Of a DNA stretch of 8,928 bases, positions 7,467 to 8,928 are shown in pieces; the first letter of the stretch is position 1, and each line of letters starts with the position of its first letter. The stretch is from Planctomycetota bacterium. GTDB taxonomy: Bacteria > Planctomycetota > Phycisphaerae > WQYP01. The stretch covers positions 1-8,928 of the forward strand of contig JAJZGH010000211.1 in the NCBI GenBank assembly GCA_021798635.1, written 5' to 3'. Under the pieces are notes generated by a model. The model saw only the letters and a program-made list of their open reading frames with translations, did not search any database and had not been told where the DNA came from. Made by a program: the position numbers and the translations under genes.

Positions 7467-7472
7467 ATTATA
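7467..7472 (-). promoter_or_regulatory. TATAAT -10 box for the 911-residue protein gene
   Basis: A perfect TATAAT in GACGCTATAATCAG lies on the minus strand about 90 bases before ATG 7376, in the gap after the Shedu-like gene. The -35 region is not recognisable at 16-18 bases. Transcription would start near 7460, giving a leader of about 84 bases that contains the G-rich tract. Confidence 0.45.
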
Positions 7473-7575
7473 GCGTCACTGGCCTGGTGCACTCGTGATC
7501 CGGGCCGCAGTCCGGTCCACCTGGCGGTCAGTGTTGTAAGAAATCAAGTTGTGGTTGGCCGGTACCATAATCCCG

Positions 7576-8043
7576 TTAGTTGGTCTCAAGCGCGAATCGC
7601 TCGTTAATATCGCGATAAAGTTGATCAAATGTTGCACAGTAGATGGTCTTACTATTAACAAGAACTCTGTCGCTGCGCCATCGGAGTCTCTCTGAATCTC
7701 CGGGACCTAGAAAATGATCGCGGCCGGAAATAAGCATGCCTGAGTAGCAGATGTGTCCGTTTCCAAATTCATCGCAAAAATCCTGTGTTCCGCGTTGGTC
7801 ATCCATCAGGCGAAACCAATCCACAATTTGGCTGAATCCGTGTTCAAACCGTCCGGACCAGTCCCGCGACTTTCTTTTTCGAACGGGGCCCTTGAAGATA
7901 GAGTTCTCCCTGCCGTCCTCAAATTCTATGAAGCAGTAACACCTCTTCTGAGTATTGCCAACGACCAGATCACTAAAAAACTTCCCATTAAGGCTGTATT
8001 CGACGTGGCATTTGTCGGGGGTACCGATTTCGCGGCTCAACAT
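7576..8043 (-). CDS. Shedu-type (DUF4263) nuclease domain, 155 codons, separated from its front part
   Basis: The 155-residue frame from ATG 8043 holds what I read as the C-terminal PD-(D/E)xK nuclease domain of Shedu (SduA) anti-phage proteins. Key segments are SDLVVGN (Asp25), CFIEFEDG (Glu40, Glu42), RFEHGFSQIVDW (His68, Gln72), GMLISGRD (102-109), and the RWRSDRVLVNSKTIYCATFD stretch (121-140). The usual ExK lysine position holds glutamate (EFE). Shedu proteins are single-gene phage-defence nucleases that assemble as oligomers. The same frame continues upstream with matching protein but meets TAG at 8049-8047, six bases before this ATG. The product may therefore be a fragment, a re-initiated domain or part of a dead gene. 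No strong ribosome-binding site precedes 8043. It ends 199 bases before the 911-residue gene. Recognition is from memory of the family pattern, not a search. Confidence 0.75.
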   Translation of the reverse strand: MLSREIGTPDKCHVEYSLNGKFFSDLVVGNTQKRCYCFIEFEDGRENSIFKGPVRKRKSRDWSGRFEHGFSQIVDWFRLMDDQRGTQDFCDEFGNGHICYSGMLISGRDHFLGPGDSERLRWRSDRVLVNSKTIYCATFDQLYRDINERFALETN

Positions 8044-8046
8044 GCC

Positions 8047-8199
8047 CTAATACGCGGAGAGGTTTTTGCATTTTCGAAATAGCGGCAGAATATCGTCGCG
8101 TTCACCCAAGTCCGTTTTAGAGTTAAGAAGGGTATGGAACTGCGATAGCTCCTCGGACAAGCTTTGCCGATTGAGTGAAAAATTATGCAACGCCTGCAT
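8047..8199 (-). pseudogene. Front part of the Shedu-like gene, ended by an in-frame TAG
   Basis: From ATG 8199 the frame encodes 50 residues, including SLSEELSQFHTLLNS and ERDDILPLFRKCKNLSAY, and then TAG at 8049-8047. It is in the same frame as the nuclease part, which resumes at ATG 8043 after one codon. The segment LGERDDILPLFRKCKNLSAY matches the helical lead-in expected just before the DUF4263 core, so I infer that one gene of about 207 codons has been split by a nonsense change or a sequencing error. GGGGAG abuts ATG 8199 directly, which is poor spacing. It starts 17 bases after the stop of the RelE-like gene, which suggests coupled expression. Readthrough of the TAG is possible but unproved; TAG also ends other genes here. 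Confidence 0.6.
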
Positions 8200-8216
8200 C
8201 TCCCCAGGGAATTGAA

Positions 8217-8492
8217 CTATTTGGCTGTTTCGCGGGGCTTGGAATTAGCAATAAGATCCACGACCTCCACGGAAGTGCGGTCTGGCTGCCGCATGATGAG
8301 ACGAAAATCGCGGCCGACCGGTGCCGCGTAATATTTCTTAAGGGCACCTGTTTTAGCGAACCGACGGACTTCTGGTGCAGTCAGGCCTGCAGATCGCACC
8401 TCTTTAAGAACCTTCGAAACATTCCGCTTAAGTCGATCCGATCCCGAAGATAAAACAAAATGGGCCTTTTGGCTGTATCTGATTTCAACCAT
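8217..8492 (-). CDS. RelE/ParE-like toxin-family protein, no visible antitoxin
   Basis: The protein has 91 residues from ATG 8492, which I prefer over ATG 8513 because AAAGGA stands eight bases upstream. The layout suits the RelE/ParE fold: a first strand VEIRYSQKAHFVL, two helices (about 17-47), then strands with ALKKYYAAPVGRDFRLIMR (50-68) and the closing TSVEVVDLIANS (73-84). Basic residues Lys52, Lys53, Arg61 and Arg64 occupy the face that binds RNA or the ribosome in RelE-type enzymes. Such toxins cleave mRNA or, in ParE, poison gyrase; which applies is not readable here. No antitoxin ORF is recognisable upstream (8493-8688) or downstream, where the Shedu-like gene follows after 17 bases. 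It could be a solitary toxin, a decayed module or part of the Shedu locus. Family assignment is by pattern and moderately sure. Confidence 0.6.
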   Translation of the reverse strand: MVEIRYSQKAHFVLSSGSDRLKRNVSKVLKEVRSAGLTAPEVRRFAKTGALKKYYAAPVGRDFRLIMRQPDRTSVEVVDLIANSKPRETAK

Positions 8493-8580
8493 CGTAAGGA
8501 TCCTTTCTGCCATAGACGAGTGCCAACCAGCGTCGCATGGTCACCAACGTGAACGGTACCACAACGCTCTGGCCGCTGCA

Positions 8581-8635
8581 ATTAATTCGCGATGCGGACA
8601 TTTTAACTTTGGCTTGACATTAATTCGCGACGCAG
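8581..8635. repeat. Two copies of ATTAATTCGCGA, 38 bases apart
   Basis: ATTAATTCGCGATGCGG (8581-8597) and ATTAATTCGCGACGCAG (8619-8635) agree at 15 of 17 positions, the first 12 perfectly. They lie in the 196-base gene-free stretch before the RelE-like gene (8493-8688). They could be a paired operator or traces of insertion. A plus-strand TTGACA (8614-8619) abuts the second copy but has no matching -10 box. Confidence 0.5.
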
Positions 8636-8656
8636 CCTGGGCCGCCTTTGACCCGA

Positions 8657-8680
8657 ACGCTCCAGCGGCGACGCTCCAGC
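8657..8680. repeat. Two copies of ACGCTCCAGC, 14 bases apart
   Basis: ACGCTCCAGC occurs at 8657-8666 and again at 8671-8680, just past the stop of the desulfurase-like gene. Short GC-rich dyads lie around it, for example GGCG-GCTA-CGCC near 8684-8695, but no T run follows, so a standard terminator is not seen. Confidence 0.4.
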
Positions 8681-8688
8681 CGTGGCGG

Positions 8689-8928
8689 CTACGCCGTGAT
8701 TTCGTGCAGGGCTTGAACTAGCAGATCAATATCTGCTACGGTATTGAAATGTCCCGGGCTTACGCGCACGGTACCGTCAGGAAATGAATTCAGCATGCGA
8801 TGGGCGTAGGGGGCGCAATGTAAACCCGGGCGGACGGCGATGGTAAAGGATTCATCCAGAATGCCGCCAAGTTCCTGCGGGCTAAAGCCTTCCACGTTAA
8901 AGCATACCGTGCCCACACGGTGCGCAGC
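8689..8928 (-). CDS. C-terminal part of a cysteine desulfurase family PLP enzyme
   Basis: The frame is open from the right edge to TAG 8689, giving 80 residues of the C-terminal domain; the N-terminus and PLP lysine lie outside the window. The edge codons read AAHRVGTVCFNVEG, so the GTG at 8916 is internal, not a start. The segment AVRPGLHCAPYAHRML carries the mobile-loop cysteine (codon 8817-8815) at the place of the SufS/CsdA catalytic cysteine, and FPDGTVRVSPGHFNTVADID matches the closing strand-helix of the family often annotated as cysteine desulfurase family protein (TIGR01977 type). The likely reaction is release of sulfur from cysteine to the loop cysteine, for iron-sulfur or other sulfur delivery, in the cytoplasm. 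The 196-base gap downstream separates it from the RelE-like gene, so it is probably in another unit. Confidence 0.85.
   Translation of the reverse strand, partial: AAHRVGTVCFNVEGFSPQELGGILDESFTIAVRPGLHCAPYAHRMLNSFPDGTVRVSPGHFNTVADIDLLVQALHEITA

Noticed and set aside
8381..8581. A 66-codon minus-strand frame containing VGDHATLVGTRLW, considered as an antitoxin or an alanine racemase fragment
   Set aside because: It runs through the toxin-like gene in another frame, the resemblance is a few residues only, and its C-terminal half is clearly a shadow.
8614..8642. A plus-strand TTGACA considered as a promoter
   Set aside because: No -10-like sequence occurs at 16-18 bases and no plus-strand gene follows.
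1..8928. tRNA, rRNA, CRISPR arrays, transposase genes and long terminal inverted repeats
   Set aside because: Reading both strands showed no array of regularly spaced repeats, no transposase-like product and no recognisable structural RNA; cryptic small RNAs cannot be excluded without computation.
1..8928. Many GCCGGC-type words considered as a dispersed repeat
   Set aside because: They occur throughout coding sequence in differing contexts and look like the general base composition of this genome.

Overview
This window reads as a piece of bacterial chromosome, probably from a planctomycete, perhaps of the Phycisphaerae type. That placement is an inference. It rests on the 911-residue membrane protein that joins a zinc ribbon, a squalene-cyclase-like toroid and DUF4159-type domains, on the cupin and HGIGGA-motif proteins, and on the GC-rich coding sequence full of GCCGGC. 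No RNA gene, CRISPR array or transposase was seen. Every convincing gene lies on the minus strand, so the window is read from right to left.

Right edge, 8928-8689: the C-terminal end of a cysteine-desulfurase-family PLP enzyme that keeps the catalytic-loop cysteine. A 196-base gene-free stretch with two sets of short direct repeats follows.

Accessory-looking block, 8492-7576: a small RelE/ParE-like toxin with no visible antitoxin. It is followed 17 bases later by a Shedu-type (DUF4263) nuclease gene that an in-frame TAG splits into a 50-codon front part and a 155-codon part holding the nuclease domain. The block looks less GC-rich than its neighbours.

Centre, 7376-3372: the 911-residue protein, with its own TATAAT box and a G-rich, hairpin-forming leader, then a class V aminotransferase-fold enzyme that lacks the desulfurase cysteine.

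Left part, 3099-1: a probable operon behind a TATAAT box in the 3100-3371 gap. It encodes a cupin, the house-cleaning nucleotide pyrophosphatase RdgB/HAM1, a family 2 glycosyltransferase and a BshC-resembling protein that runs off the left edge. Possible internal promoters precede the last two genes.

The most interesting area is the toxin-like plus split Shedu pair, as a decayed or possibly re-initiating defence locus. Next come the multi-domain 911-residue protein and the BshC-like gene. No clearly new multi-gene system could be shown from sequence alone.
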